The position numbers and the translations under genes were made by a program. A stretch of DNA of 64,000 bases from Pempheris klunzingeri. Its lineage: Eukaryota > Chordata > Actinopteri > Acropomatiformes > Pempheridae. Below, in pieces: positions 1-16,309 of this stretch (position 1 is its first letter; every line of letters starts with the position of its first letter). Below the pieces are notes generated by a model. That model was not told the DNA's origin and made no database searches. It saw only the letters and a program-made list of their open reading frames with translations. Location: assembly GCF_042242105.1 (NCBI RefSeq), contig NC_092028.1, positions 8,541,338 through 8,605,337 of the forward strand, given 5' to 3'.

Positions 1-3031
<3,031 letters not shown>

Positions 3032-4860
3032 AGGAGCTTCCTTTCACACTCCAAACCCGAAACACACACATACACAGACAGATCCTCCTCCACACCCTGG
3101 CATGCTCAAAGACCCTGAGCCTAAACCCTCACACGCACACACACTCTTGTACAAAACGCTTTCAGCAGCTCCAGCACAGTCAGTCACTCACAGAGTTACT
3201 TTGGGTTCAGCAGTCACTGTCATGACGTGGGGAATTGACTTTAGTCCAACAACTTCAGCAATAGCTCACTGATATAATGCCTGCTGGTGAGTATATAACT
3301 TCAGTTAGAAGGAAATGAGGCGAACGTACATGAATTAGGGTCTAATTCAGGAGTAAATGATCAACCAGTGATCTATATAGTTTCTATTTTTGGTTTCAGC
3401 CTCAGTATGACTAAAATGCAACATAACAACAGCAGCCAGTGATATCAGTCTACGTAGGATCAATACTGCTATCTCCTCGACCTCATTTGTCATCTGAAAA
3501 GTGAAAGTAATTGTGCATCGTTCCCAGACACCTGATTAGTGCAGAGCACCAGGCACACCCACTAATCCAATCTGCGACAGCCGGTGTGCCGCTTTTCACT
3601 CTGTTGTCAAGACGGCCGACACAACGCAGGTCGGCAGCACGTTGACTCATGCAACGCATTTTAGGAGACACAGACCAGCCGGCTGTGATTAAACAGGACA
3701 AGGCCAGCGCTAGGGGTGGAGTCCTGTCTGCCATTCTCAAGTCACATACAGAGTTCCCACACTGACTGGAAAAGACTTCATGCAATTAATGAATTAATTT
3801 GATGCTGCCGTACATCACGCATCCCATCAACTCAACTTTTTCTAATTCTGTCTTGGAAAACGTGTAGATATCCGAAATGGTGTGAGGACGTGCGGTAAGA
3901 TGGTCTCAGGTCAGATCTTTGAGGTCTTCTACAGATCCTGTCACTGTGTTAGAAAGAGGTGTCGGAGACGGCAGACAGATCAGGGTGAAGACACTGACGG
4001 TGGCTGTTTGAACCCAGAGCAAATGAGCAACTCAGCTTCTCACTCACGCAACAAACACACACATTGTGTCCAGTGTTCAAACCCATCACACCAGTCAGGC
4101 ACTTCAGTCAGAAAGCTATAGCTGCCATTGGCCATGTTTGGGCCGTACCGTGTCACCAGGATGGGACCTACCTGGATGTGTTTTGTCACAACCCGTCTTC
4201 CCTTCTTGTTTTTTAACTGTTTGTCACACTGACGGCCGTGTTTGTTTTATGATGTCTGCACTTATATTGTGGACAGTATAGGTACATAGGGGAATCTCAG
4301 CTGTTAAGAGTTAACATGTTGCTGTTTTTTCTGTGTCATTTTTAGTGGTTTTGTTAAAGTTCTCAATGATATTTTATACTTTTTCTACCTCTAAGGTTTA
4401 CCACTGTATAAAAGCTAGAACAGCCCATTTTAAGCTTCTTTTATTTACCTTTTGTATTCTGTGTGATAACATGTGAAACTACGTTTTTTTTCGTTTTGTT
4501 TTTAACTAGATTTTTTTTTTGTGTCAAAATAGGCTATTTATATTCTTAAAAATATATGTTAACTGCGTAGAACGTAAAAAAAAAAAAAACAACAAAGTCT
4601 GGTAGAGGAATGTCTACTCAGTAGGACTGGCTTCCTTGTGAATATAAATATTTATCACAAAATTTTATGTGGATTTGAACGTGTCTAGAGAATCCAGGGT
4701 ATTGCCCCACCAACAAAGATAATGACAGAAGTCATTCACATTTCAGAGATCAAAAGTGACACCATTGAATCAAAGCATGTCACTTTTGCACATTGTCACT
4801 ACTTGTTACCACCATGATTGCTGCTGCAAGGAGCTGGGGAAAATAAAAGGCACAAGCTTT
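3032..4860 (+). other. kat7: Probable kat7 3' untranslated region
   Basis: No coding signal follows the kat7 stop. The stretch is A/T-rich in its second half and contains poly-T and poly-A runs near 4500-4590. An AATAAA hexamer at 4842-4847 is the first convincing polyadenylation signal. It would give a 3' UTR of about 1.8 kb. Another AATAAA near 5684 is an alternative end. The extent is inferred, not shown. Confidence 0.45.
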
Positions 4861-5020
4861 TTGTGTAACACCTGTAAGCATGGTTGGCGGCATTTCATAT
4901 TATTTGTTGTTTACAGCCCATTGTGTTTGATTTATTACTGATTTTATTTTATTGACAATCTTCATATTTATTGACTTGGATCAACATGCTAGGATTGTAA
5001 CCAGCTTTTAAGATTCGTCT

Positions 5021-5284
5021 GTAATAGTTCAGCATTTTGGGAAATCCTATATATTCGCCTGAAGATTTGATATCACCCTCGCAAAGAGAGGAAACAGGGA
5101 AGCTGCTTGCTTCGGCTCCAGCACATAACACACACACAGCACAAGTTGTTTGTGCACTCGCTTCAAGTCTTTATGCCAAGCTAAGCTACCTGGCTTTGAA
5201 TATGTCGGCCTTCTCATCTGACTCTCGGGAAGGAAGCAAGTTAAGTGTATTTCTCAAGAATGTCGAGCTATTCCTTAAAACGTT
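5021..5284 (+). mobile_element. Fold-back MITE, internally deleted copy
   Basis: The left end reads aatagttcagcattttggg and the right end reads the inverted form (aatgtcgagctattcctt). Between them is the family's typical segment gccaagctaagctacctgg... cttctcatctgactctcggg. This is a long-inverted-repeat, non-coding DNA element that is very common in percomorph genomes. Other copies in the window are at 19.6, 49.7 and 57.0 kb. Confidence 0.7.
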
Positions 5285-7600
5285 GTGAATAAGCTTAGAC
5301 AGCAGTTGGCTATGAAATTGGAGGTGTGTGGCCAACAGTGTCAGATTGAATCAACAATTTTTTTCAGCCTAGAGTTACATTTGCTTTCTTTCTTTCATAG
5401 TATGAGAAATGTTGCCTTTTCAGTTGCGTAAGTTTGAAGATGTTTTTCTTTCTGGCTTGTTTTTCTTGTTTTGTAAAGTGATGTCTTCTTTCTACCATCT
5501 GTGGATTTATTTATGTGTCTAACACGTTAGTATTCTCTCTAATCCCGGGGTTGCTTTCCTGACTCGATTTGGCCCTAACACGAGGCGGCTGGAGAGTAAC
5601 ATCTCTGACCGGCAGACTTAAGATCAATACAAACAGGCCATAGTTTTCAAAGGACTACATTCATCCTTTTAGCACTTGTTCTCAATAAACCTCCCTGAAA
5701 TGTGCCACTAGCCGAAACTACTCATGACTGTTGTGAGTGCAGACAGCGTGTTATTGTTGTTGGGTTTTTTTTGCCTATTCTTAAGTGCATTTACAGGAAA
5801 GTGCACTTATTTTTGAAGGACTTTCAAAGAAAAATTCCATCCTAAAACACAACTCTAGGTGATTATGTTCCATACGTGACTGGGCCAGTTGATAATGACT
5901 TCATAGGTATGATGGAGTGGAGACGGAGGTCTTGGTCCCTCAGAATGAAAGAAGGTGGGCGTCTTTTTAGGACTGCCATTTTGTACTGCTAATTAACATA
6001 TGATTGGGAAAAAAAGGATATTTTCTATTCTCACCGTTGCAGGAAAGGGACCTGAATGTAACCACAATTAACCCTTTTTCTAAAAAAAAAAAAAAAAAAA
6101 GACGCCTGGAATGTGTTTAACATCGCAAATCAATCATATTTAATCATGTTAGTGATCAAGTATCTGAAAGTGATTCGGAAAACCTGTTTGTCTTGATCCA
6201 TTTTTATTTCTCGTTGGTTCTCCATCCTGTTGTCTTTCAATTTTCCTCTTTGCCATTGGCAGCTATAGATGGGCAGCTTCAGAGCACCTTTACTGGTTAT
6301 TAATACACCTCAAGTGTCACAGTTACTTAGAGACACCAGAGGCATTTTATCACCTTCTGTAGGCCACCAGTGAGCTGTTGTAGTACTGCAGCACTTCAAC
6401 GCGCCCTGCTTCCCATCTACACTACGCACTCAAAGCAGAGACACACAAAAGTAGCGTGGCATCGATATGTAGCTCAGTTGTGCTTTTGTACTTGCTTCTC
6501 CCCTTTGCTTCCTCTTCAATAAATGCAAATGGTGAAACACATGGTGAGCGTTCTCTGATCCGCTGTTTGTGTGTCAGCCGTGTCCCCTGGTCGCTCAACG
6601 CAGCGAGGAGGGGAGTGTCATTCTTCATCTTGCATCCTCTCCCAGAGATCTGCTCGGCCCGACAAGCTTCCACTCGTGTCTCTATCAGTTTCAGTGGTGA
6701 GATATAACGGAATGTCATGATGTGCATCTACAGCAGAGGCGTTCATCAGCGGTCCCTAAAGTGGACTTAAATGTGGAAAGCAGGCCAAGTGTCAGCACGC
6801 ATAGAGTGCTTATTAGAGTTACCTCAAGAGGGATGTGTTGTCTTATTCTCAGGGTGGCACATTTCTAATTCTAAGTGATCTGATTTGGTCCCAAACAGGA
6901 GCTCCACAGGTCCCCTGAGTCATTTAGGAGTGAATTATGACATAAGCTAAACTGAAGAACACATTCATTTTGGTGAGTTCCGAGGACAACGGAGGACTGA
7001 ACACACAGAGGTAATAAATGAAAATGATTCTACAAACGGCCCCTGTGATCACCCCACCAAGTGTACAGGTCAGTTTACTCTTAATTGGTAATACTATTCA
7101 GCCTGCTAAAAACAGCTCTCCAATGTCTTCAGTGGCCCTGGAGGAGTTTTATTAAGGCTGACAACATAACCTTGATGATGTTATGGTGGCGTTCTGATAT
7201 CTCTGATGATGTCATGGTGACGCCATCAGAGTTGTCTCAGCATGTACCTGGAGATGTATCAAAAACAACAGACCTTGAGTCTGACGCGGGTGTTGCTGCA
7301 GGTGTTTATGAAGCATGAAGGCTTTGCTGTTGCATCATGGGGAATGTAGGAAATTGTCAGGATATCTTTGCCTCTGCTGCTTCAGTTGACTGTCTGCTGT
7401 TTGCTGTACTAAATCACTTTAAGGGACATGATGCAAGAAGTAGAAGTAAAGAGAAATATTTAATCACTCAGGTAAAAAGCATGTGCAGATAACTAGTAGT
7501 AAATACTATTCAGATTTACTCACGAACTTTTAACCAGTAACTAACCAGTTCAACAGCATCAGTCTTCACAGTGGGACCACGGAATAAACAGACACTTCAT
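5285..7600. other. Intergenic kat7-tac4, no gene seen
   Basis: I see no supported exon. The stretch has a poly-A run near 6083-6100 and ordinary A/T-rich sequence. kat7 (+) and tac4 (-) are convergent, so this region should hold the ends of both 3' UTRs. Confidence 0.5.
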
Positions 7601-7613
7601 TAATGTTATCAGC

Positions 7614-7619
7614 TTTAAT
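7614..7619 (-). terminator. tac4: Possible tac4 polyadenylation signal
   Basis: ATTAAA on the minus strand, about 250 nt past the tac4 stop. It is the nearest acceptable hexamer I found. Transcript data would be needed to fix the end. Confidence 0.35.
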
Positions 7620-7871
7620 GGATTTCACAGAAATAAAGAAACATGTACATAGCTTTAAATGTAACCATTCAAAAGTGATGGATAGGCAGTGATGTCAGTG
7701 ATATGCAGCAGCTTAAATCAATTTCAGTTAATTGCAAGAGGTGTGTAGAACATCCGTCCTGGTCAGATTGTGTGACTGTGTCCTGTTGATCAACAACATG
7801 GGACAGAATAAGACAAAGTCGACTCTGAGCTTTGATTATCGTTGTTAAGGTATTTTTTCTTTCATTCTTCT

Positions 7872-9643
7872 TTAGTAAGAGTGAGTTTTCCACTCCTCTT
7901 CCAAATCTGAAAAATGGAGAGAAGAATATTAGAGACAAACTACCTATTCTCAAGCAGGAAGACTAAAAAAGATGATGGCGTGAAAGACGCGGTTTTCAGG
8001 AGGTATTACCTTCACCTAAACTCCTTTTGCCCATGAGTCCGACAAACATCTCCCCTTTATTTCCTGATGGAGATACAGAAGGAGAGAAAAGGGGGAAAAA
8101 AAGATTTTAATGACAGACAAACCTAATGATCTTAAAACTGGAGGTAATCGAATGAGAGAGAACCAAGTAAGACACAACACGTGTTTTTCTTATGGTCTAA
8201 ATATACTTACTTTTCCTGCCCAATCTCACAGGCTGAGATGTACCTGAAATAAAGGAAGGATAAATATGTTAGTGATGGTAAAAGAAGTGCATTAGAGACA
8301 CCGCGAGTTCCAGTTGAGACATCATACAGATTTTTACTGAAGATGAAAACAATATGACAAAGTACAATACAGCTTATTGATTTGTTTATTTACCTGAGCT
8401 TCTTCCCATCAGGCCATGGAACTGCTGTGCTTTGGACCGCTTAATGAGGTCTGCCAGCCGGATGGATATTCCTTTCTCTAGCGGGTAGCCCTGCACACAC
8501 ACAACAAAAGGCGGTCGAGTCATCACAGCACGGGAATGTTTGAAGGTACTCCTGACTGTAAATCACCCAGAACCCTGCAGAGAGCTGGTGCTGACAAAAC
8601 TGAGCGGGAAGAAATTAATTCATTTAGATGTATTTAAACTAAAGGGAAAAGTAGAGTACTGCAGAGTGTACAAGGACACAATTTTCACTGGCAATGAGGA
8701 AGACATCTCTCTCCGTGTCACTTTGAAATCCTATTTCTTTTCCCCTTTACGCTTTCAGTTTAATTCATTCACTAAAATCCCTTTAAACTATTTCTTCAGC
8801 TGTCAAAGAGAGAAGAGAGGAGGTGATAAAAAATGGATCTTGTGCTAGAACTGAGCATCAATCAATTATCAGGAATTAGGCAGCATGAGGTCTAAAGCAA
8901 TGACTGTGTGTGTGTGTCTGCCCCACTACACCTTCACTGTATGCACTCTGAATGTAAGTGAGTGGATGCTTCCCACACACTCAAATAGTAATCAAATATT
9001 TTAAAAGGAAGTTTTCTCAGCGCTTCTTAAAAACATTTTTTATCTCCATTTTCTTCTTTGGGGGTTTTCCACATGTCAGCTCTGTGGCTCTCCCACTTCA
9101 CTCACTGCCTGTGTGTCTGACAGTGTCGCTCTCCGCGGTGCTGAAATGTGAGCGCGTCCAACAAACACAGATAAATAAAGTCAAGCAAAGAAAGGAGGTT
9201 CCTTTGTGTTTTTGTGGAGATTTCACCTAAATGTAGCATCCTTCTTGTGCATGTCTCTGGCTCCTTCTCAGAGTGCAGGGAGGAGGGAAGTCAGAGGGAA
9301 ATAGATGATCAGATTAAGCCCTAAATTGGTGCGACATGATAGTTGAATTGATTGATTGACAGTTAGAGTTAAATGAACTCACTATAAACCTCCACATTAG
9401 AGAGAACATGACGCATTCCATGTGTATTCTTTTCTCTTCTCCCAGGATCTCTTTCTTAAAACAGTGCATGCAAGTATGTTTTATAATATATATGTATAGT
9501 ATCATTTTTTTTCTTTTTACCTGCCAGTTATCCACCGTCCAGATCTCCCCGTCTTCGTTTTCGCTCAGGGGGGTTCCCAGCGCGCCGAAAACCTGCACGA
9601 ACACGACCACCAGCAGCACAGCTACAAACTTCAGAGCCTCCAT
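7872..9643 (-). CDS. tac4: Tachykinin-4 precursor (hemokinin/endokinin type)
   Basis: Preprohormone of 111 aa in five coding exons on the minus strand: 9521-9643, 8394-8490, 8211-8243, 8016-8063 and 7872-7906. The exon lengths sum to 336 nt. The start ATG (9643) opens a signal peptide MEALKFVAVLLVVVFVQVFG. Peptide 1 is released by KR before SKAQQFHGLM and is followed by GR. Peptide 2 lies between RKR and GKR as NKGEMFVGLM. Both end in the tachykinin core FxGLM with a glycine amide donor, so the products should be secreted, amidated agonists of neurokinin-type GPCRs. Peptide 1 has His at the variable core position. Two peptides plus the place beside kat7 favour tac4 over tac1 or tac3. Exons 3 and 4 (33 and 48 nt) are both phase 1-1, so each can be skipped in frame. 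Confidence 0.95.
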
Positions 9644-9795
9644 CGTCACCTAAGGGTGCCAAAATAAAAGTGGCCGCGGATGGTCAAGAAAAACGCCCCC
9701 GCTTTGGGATCATACAGCAGCCAAATAACTTCTAACTACCACAAATGTGCGCTTTGTCCTGCACTTTGTTGGTCCTGAGTGAAGGTCTCCGTTTG

Positions 9796-9806
9796 CTCTT
9801 ATAAAG
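9796..9806 (-). promoter_or_regulatory. tac4: tac4 TATA box
   Basis: On the minus strand the sequence reads GGCTTTATAAGAGC, about 155 nt upstream of the tac4 ATG, at the edge of a C-rich tract on the plus strand. A start site near 9770 would give a 5' UTR of about 125 nt. TATA promoters are usual for neuropeptide genes; the start site itself is inferred. Confidence 0.6.
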
Positions 9807-9809
9807 CCC

Positions 9810-11089
9810 CCCCATCACCCCCCCATGCTCGCTCCTCCCCGCTTCCTTCAACCTCATATTAAAGTGAGTTTATCCTGCAGGCCAGCTTTTTTTTCTCCCC
9901 CCTTTGTCTGAATCAGACGTGACGTGCGGATAAACTAAAGCCAACTGACCACTTCCCAAACTGTGAAGGATGGAAGTGTTGATTCGTTTGTTTCTCTTAC
10001 TCACCTGTGGTTTCTCCTCTGCCCAACATGATTGATTGACGAGCCAATTATTCAGCTGAATGGGGGATAATAAATGAACAGAGTGGGTCATGAAACCTGA
10101 TGTATGCCACCCCAGTGTGTGTTTGAGTTATCGGGGTAATGAACCACACACAAGGCAGAAAAAAAAAAAAAAGGCTAAAAACTGCAAGTTCAGGTGCATC
10201 TCAACCCAATCACCAAATTATACTGACACGGTTATATTTTCAATTTCAGGCCTGCCCTCCAAGCTGGACCACATCACGATTGTCTCATCTTTATGGCTCG
10301 TGTCACCTTCTCCAGGTGCAATTAGATTTTCAGCTGTGATGTATTCACGCTTTGCTTGTGCAACTCTGCAGGTGGGTGATAAATTTATACTTTGAATAAT
10401 CACTGCAGCTACAGCCTCTGACAAGAATTCATCTGCCCCTCCCCCCGTGACCACTTGGAAAATAACCACATTACATTTGGCCTTTTTTTTTTTTTCTTTT
10501 TTAGATTCTCCAGACAGTGTTTCTGGGTTGTCAACACTGTAAGCACTGTGACTTTCTTTTGTTTGTGCATTCTTGTGTCCTCCGTGACTCACTGGACACA
10601 GGCTAACCACACAGCCTCCCAGCCTGGGGGTCGGGACGCCCATCTGAGTTGCTGGGTGAATCTTCGGGGTCACAGGATGATATAAGTGGTAAGGGAAAAA
10701 AATCTGTTTTTTTCTGACATTTCTGTAATTTGGATTCTTTTTTTCTTTGCCATACTATTCAGGCCTCGGAAACACAAAAAACACTCTTTAGTTTAACTGC
10801 TGAAATGTCATGTTCACACTGGACATTGTAGGACATTGTAGACACTGCTTCGTCTTAAGGGGCACCAGACCACAAAACATTGGGAACTGCCGGTCTGACA
10901 AGCAGTCTAATCCCCAAACAGAACAACAGCATATCAGATGAAGGCTGCAAAAAGCTGCACTTGAATGGTGAATAGCTTTGGTGCAGAACATCCTGCTTTC
11001 AAAATGCAACAGTTTTAGCTGTGCTGGCAGCATATGGCTGTAGGGTCTTCTCATCTAGCGTCATCAACAGGTCAACATTTTAGTTTGTC
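9810..11089. other. Intergenic, no gene seen
   Basis: Upstream of tac4. It contains a C/T-rich stretch near 9840-9900, a poly-A run at 10161-10174 and a poly-T run at 10483-10502. Open frames here are short, lack splice context and resemble nothing I know. Confidence 0.5.
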
Positions 11090-11221
11090 CAACATGTGGG
11101 AATTCTTGAAACCTTAATTTTGAATTCCTGAATCGTTGGGTCTCTCTTAATTAAAGAGTTTGGTCTAGACCTGCTCTTTATGGACAGCGTCTTGAGATAA
11201 TGCTGTTATGAATTGGTGCTA

Positions 11222-11265
<44 letters not shown>

Positions 11266-11266
11266 C
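11090..11266 (+). repeat. Dispersed repeat tail ending in (GATT)n
   Basis: The segment gggtctctcttaattaaagagt... tggtgctatataaataaag followed by eight ATTGATT-type units has the same 3' end as the repeats inside both NLR genes (about 24.8-25.27 and 33.6-34.07 kb). A fixed tail followed by a short tandem repeat is typical of LINE/SINE 3' ends. I do not assign a family. Confidence 0.65.
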
Positions 11267-11393
11267 TTTGGTTTATGACCAAATACCTGCAAAACTAATA
11301 CCATCCCCATCAGCTCTAGAGTCCATGAAGCCTTGAGTTTAACATTTTCAAAATCGTCATCTATCTCAATTTTGATGCCAGAAGTGATGCATG

Positions 11394-12310
11394 CATAGAC
11401 TGTACAAAAGAAGTGGGCACCATGATGTCACCCACTGGTTTGTGGACTGTCGACTGAAGCCTCAAGTTTGGTATTTTGGGCATTACCATCTTGGTTTGAG
11501 AACCAGAAGTGATGTTCACTCCGTGAAGTCCTCCACTTTTGATTGGTTAGGGTTTGGCATTACATACCTCTGATTGGTTGGTCACAAAGTAGTCCCGCCC
11601 TCTAAAACATCCCCTGCTTCATTGTCTATTTTACTCTAAATGGGATCATAGTTTACAAAATCAACATTACATTGTGTTATAGAAGGCTTGAAACTAATGA
11701 ATGAGACCATAAATTCTTCAGGGAAATGTTTACTGTGGTAAGAAATCAAGTGAGAAATAGAGGTTATTTTCTTATAGACTTCCATTCCATTCTGGCTTCT
11801 TTTTTTAGTTGCCCGCTGCTGTCCATTAGAGAGAATACAAGTTTAAGGTGCTTCTGCAATGCTTAAGCTTTTCAGACTCAGAAGCTGTATTCACTTCTCT
11901 TATACAGCCTATGGACGCATGCCTCTGATTGGTTAGGTTTAGGCATGACCTGCCTCTGATTGGTTAGTCACAAGGTAGTCCCACCCTAAATAATGCCCTG
12001 CTTTATTGTCTAGTTTACTCTGAATGAAACCACAATTTACAAAATGAACATCATGCTGTACTGACCACTTCTTGAAACTCGCAATTGGGACCATAAACTC
12101 ATTAGGAACATGTTTGCTGAGGCAATAAATCAAGTGAAAAGTAGAGTCGTTTTGTCATAGACTTCCATGCAATTGGACTTCTTTTTGGAGCAGGTGGAGT
12201 TGTGTCCTGTTGGCTGTTAGAAAGAGTGCAGATTTACGGCACTTCCACATTGACTTTACTTGTCAGAGCTTCTCCACTTCTTCTTTTCTTTTTTCTTTTT
12301 ACAGTCTATG
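11394..12310 (+). mobile_element. MITE with CATAGACTGTA terminal inverted repeats
   Basis: The left end is CATAGACTGTACAAAAG and the right end CTTTTTACAGTCTATG, which are inverse complements apart from a small gap. The inside is non-coding and holds two related blocks about 385 bp apart, each starting ctctgattggtt(a/g)gtcacaa and continuing through aagtagtccc(g/a)ccct. This is therefore a non-autonomous DNA transposon with an internal duplication. Its left part (caccatgatgtcaccc... ccatcttggtt) recurs inverted upstream of each NLR gene. Confidence 0.75.
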
Positions 12311-12500
12311 GTTCAGTGCTATAATTAGCAAATGTTAGCGTGCTAACATGCTAGGTGAATATTACCCTCCAAGCACTAATATGTTAAAATTGTCATTTTG
12401 AGCACATTAGCATGTTGATGTTAGCATCTAGCTTAAATCACAGTGTGCCTAAGTACAGAATATGCCATATACAACGCAATGAGTGTTTAGTGTTTCAGTA
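12311..12500 (+). repeat. Dispersed repeat fragment (gttagcatgctaac type)
   Basis: The motif run aatgttagcgtgctaacatgct... agcatgttgatgttagcat, followed by aagtacag, is a common fish interspersed repeat. Other fragments are at about 985-1060 and 16.31-16.79 kb. The family is unclassified here. Confidence 0.5.
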
Positions 12501-15500
12501 GCGCCATCCCATTATGTCATTATCCCATGTGGGCTGGTGAATTACTTTTCTGCACTTTTTTGGCTTTGAAATATACGATGCAAAAGTACTGGTAGCATGG
12601 CCGTAGTCTTTTTAAACTGTTTTTACTTTTGCACTTACATCTTTCCAAGAATCAATCCATTTTGCTGGTACTACAAACACACTCCTTCCCTTCACGAGGG
12701 CTTATCTGTCTACATAAACAGCTCTCCAGTGATCAGCCACGCTATCCCTTAACCTTTACGGTCACATGGGAGTTTTCTGGACTTCTCCAAAAGACGTAAT
12801 TCCTCCTGGTGCAATATAGGAGTCAGGGCTGAAGAAGGATGGAGGAAATTAGACCTGGGCTCCATAGAGATCTATATACATACAGTAGAGTTAGAGTATA
12901 ATTCCCAGAAGTAGATCAAACACGCACACAAAAACGCACAAAGACATACACACACCACGTCTTTATTAACACCTCAGCACACAACCTCAAAAACATACAT
13001 ACACAAGTGTCCAATCCAATCAGAATTTCCCCCCAATCAACTGCTCCACTAGTGAATGGACGACCCACTGTTCGCCATTCATGTCATCAAACACCCTCTT
13101 ACTCATCTTATTTAAATCTTCTTTATGATATGTTGTTCGATGAAGGCAAGAAACTGGTAACCAAGGGTCTCACTGGGGGGAAGGAAATGTGTCACACTTC
13201 CATGTTATGAAAGCGATGTGATGTGTGTGCTTCAAGCATGCAGGTATGTTTGTCAAAGAACTTGTGAGATGTTCCTAAATGGCAAATACATTATCTCTAA
13301 ATATAGTTGATGCGAAATTACACTGTCTGTCAAATGAGAGATCTAGAGATTCATAAATATGTTTTAACTGTGGCGTCCCTTCCCAAATTATAGCTGACCA
13401 CTGATTAGTCTTTTACAATCCACGTCTTTAATCTAATGACAGTAGCTGGGGTTTCATTTTGACCGTAGCTCCTGTCAAATTACTAGCTGCAATCAGTCTC
13501 TTTTGACAATCAGGAACTATTGAGAATCAAAGAGGGAACATTATTCTGCAGTACTTCCATGCTGCCAGCGTAACAATTAATTATAAACATTAAGCATTTA
13601 TAGGTGCATTTTGTACATTGGAACGTTGTACACATCAGCTATTTTGCTGCTGCTTATTTTAGCAGGAAACATCCAGTTGTGATGTCAGATCCTAGTACCT
13701 GGTTTAATTGCCAACTTGTGAGAAAAATATTTGACCCTTGTTTGGCTCGCTAATTTTTCAACACTCCTCACCAGCCCCACATTTGCATCATCTTTCTGCC
13801 GCTTCATGCTGAGCGGGAGGTGTGCAGCCTCTGCGCTGGAAGCGGCTGCGCATGGTTTGACATGAGCCGGCATTGTCTTGGATTAATGAACAGGTGTCCT
13901 GACAAATAGAGCTACTGCTCACGGCAACATGATGCGTGCATGTGTGCACATGTGCCGCATGTTCTCGAGGGGGAAAAAAATATTTCAGATGAATGTTAAA
14001 CTGCCTGGGATTTTTCATGGTGGAGAGAGCAGTCTTCTATAGAAGCATTCAGTTATAATTAGATTGCAATGATTTCTCTCAAATTTGCAAGAAAGTTGAA
14101 TGTTTGCATGCATGAACGCAATATGTTTTTTGTGACCCTTTTGCAAGAGCTCTGACAAATGTATAGAGTAAGGTAGTACATTGACTGTTTCGCCACTGTT
14201 GGTCTTTCAGTGCTGTATATACAGGTGGATGGAATGCAGCAGCTTATCCAAACAGGGCGCCAACATACAGAGTTATCACAATGCTCCCCATCATGATGTC
14301 TCTCTGGGGCAGACAGAGAATCTCCTCTTGTGCTACTTTTGTCTTTGTAATAGCCATAAACAGATCAATGCATCCTCAGCATTAAGGAGCTGTAGGGCAG
14401 GGTGCACAGCCACGTTTAGTTTATGATGGTCTTCCTCTGGTGAGCACTGATTGACTTCCTACCTCACAGAATATTTTCTTTGTTTGCCCCCCCCCCTCCC
14501 CCCGGTGTTTTGGACAACACGGTGAGCAGAAACGCCACTGTGGGCGCTCGTAGCTTGTGTGCCATCTGTGGAGGGGACACAAGTATGTCTGCTTTTCATA
14601 CATGTCTGACTTGAGTAGCAAACTAAACAATATTTTTTGCAGGAGTCTGCCAGATGGAGGCTTAGTTCATCAGACCAGTCTGATAGGATGAGCTACTGTT
14701 GGGACATCTTGGGTGTGATTAACACTGAAATTATTCTAACTTACTTGTGTTACAGAGGTTTTATGAGGTAAGTGAGATACTGATGATCCTGATGTGGCAA
14801 CCTGATTAATGATCTTCTCATTAAATTATTGTGTATACCAACCCTGTCACCAGCCTTTGCAGCCAAACAAACCAACCTAACCCACCTGGGATGTGACAGT
14901 GTCTCCTGAATATAATGTAAGGCCTCCATCCCCACCCTTCACTGTCTGTCTGCTTTTGTGACAAATAGGTGGAAAGAGTACGCAAATTAAAAATCACAAT
15001 TACAAACAGCAGTGATGCTGTTTCCAACAAATACTGTGGATTTGTGGGTTTGTGAGCCAGCTGTGGAGCTCTGCACCGCCACGCCTGCTGTCTGAACAGC
15101 CCAACTGGTTAACATGGACACCGATAGGAAGCAGCGCTTAAAAGTGCTTCCATGTCCCCAGTGTAAAATGTCATCCCATTATCACTGTTGTAATAATGAA
15201 GGTTGAATGCTAAATTGGACTGGATCTGTGGATGGGAATGATTGATTTAAACTGGGATACAGTGAGTAAAACAAATGTGGGCCTGGGCTGTAAAGTGGGT
15301 GTTCTTATTTCCCACCTCCCTACATCTGGCTCTATAGCTCGAACCACACCTATTTTCTAACTAGGCCTTCTGACAGATGGTATCAATCTTTTTATCTAAC
15401 TTGCAACAAAAAAGAACTTAATTACATTTTCCAAAATTTTCTTTACCAGTTTTCATGCTTATAAATGCTGATATTCGTTAAGGCATGGTTTTCAAACGAT

Positions 15501-16309
15501 TAGCGTTGGGTATTATAACAGATACTGTCACATTTCAGCTTGAGTTGAACATGCACGCAATGAGAGAAATGTGAGGGCCGGCAGTATCTAATATCTGCAT
15601 TCCGACAATGCTTAAAGGTCATCTAATGTGCAGTGCTGGTCTATGCCCCCTGCCTTCAGCACTAAAAACCTAATTAAAAGTGTGTCCAACAGCCCCAATA
15701 AAGTGCATGTGACGTTTTTTTTGTCCTCTGTCCTCAGTACCGGCGACCACCCGCCTTGATGTGATGCTGTACTGCTGCATGGTTCACAGGACAAAATTAC
15801 CGAGTCATTACCTCGTTATGTTTAAGCATTCTACCATGATAACTAAGTGACTCACATAATTGTTGAAGTAAATGCTCATATTGAAAATGACCACAAAGAC
15901 TATAGAACATGGTTTGAGGATCTATGTTGGGCTTCGGTGATTCTAATAATAATATCTGTCTGTACAAGTATTACATAATGTTCCTCTGAATCGGGATATG
16001 TCCATCTGAAGTTACTGGAAGTCCATTAATAGCGTGAGGGAAATGCTCAGCGCTCCTGCCTCCTTCGCTGTGGTCAGTTTGTGAAAAGCAAGGCCCGATC
16101 ACACTTGAAATTCATTAAAGTGAGAGATACCAGAGCCAAAAACCTTATTCAAAATTATTATTACACTTGCAGGCAGCCACCAGCTGGAGGTGGCCACAAG
16201 CTCCTTTGAACAACGTTCTATGGAGGATTCTGCTGGTCAGAAAAAGATGCAGAGAGGTAAGATTGCACCACTTTTAACACATGCTACATGTCTACAGCTA
16301 CTCTAACGG
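12501..16309. other. Intergenic, no gene seen
   Basis: I find no exon with good splice sites or recognisable protein. It holds low-complexity C-rich sequence near 14488-14503 and ordinary unique-looking DNA. Small open frames are scattered on both strands with no shared theme. Confidence 0.5.

Noticed and set aside
9408-9653. Plus-strand frame opposite tac4 exon 1
   Set aside because: Antisense shadow of the signal-peptide exon.
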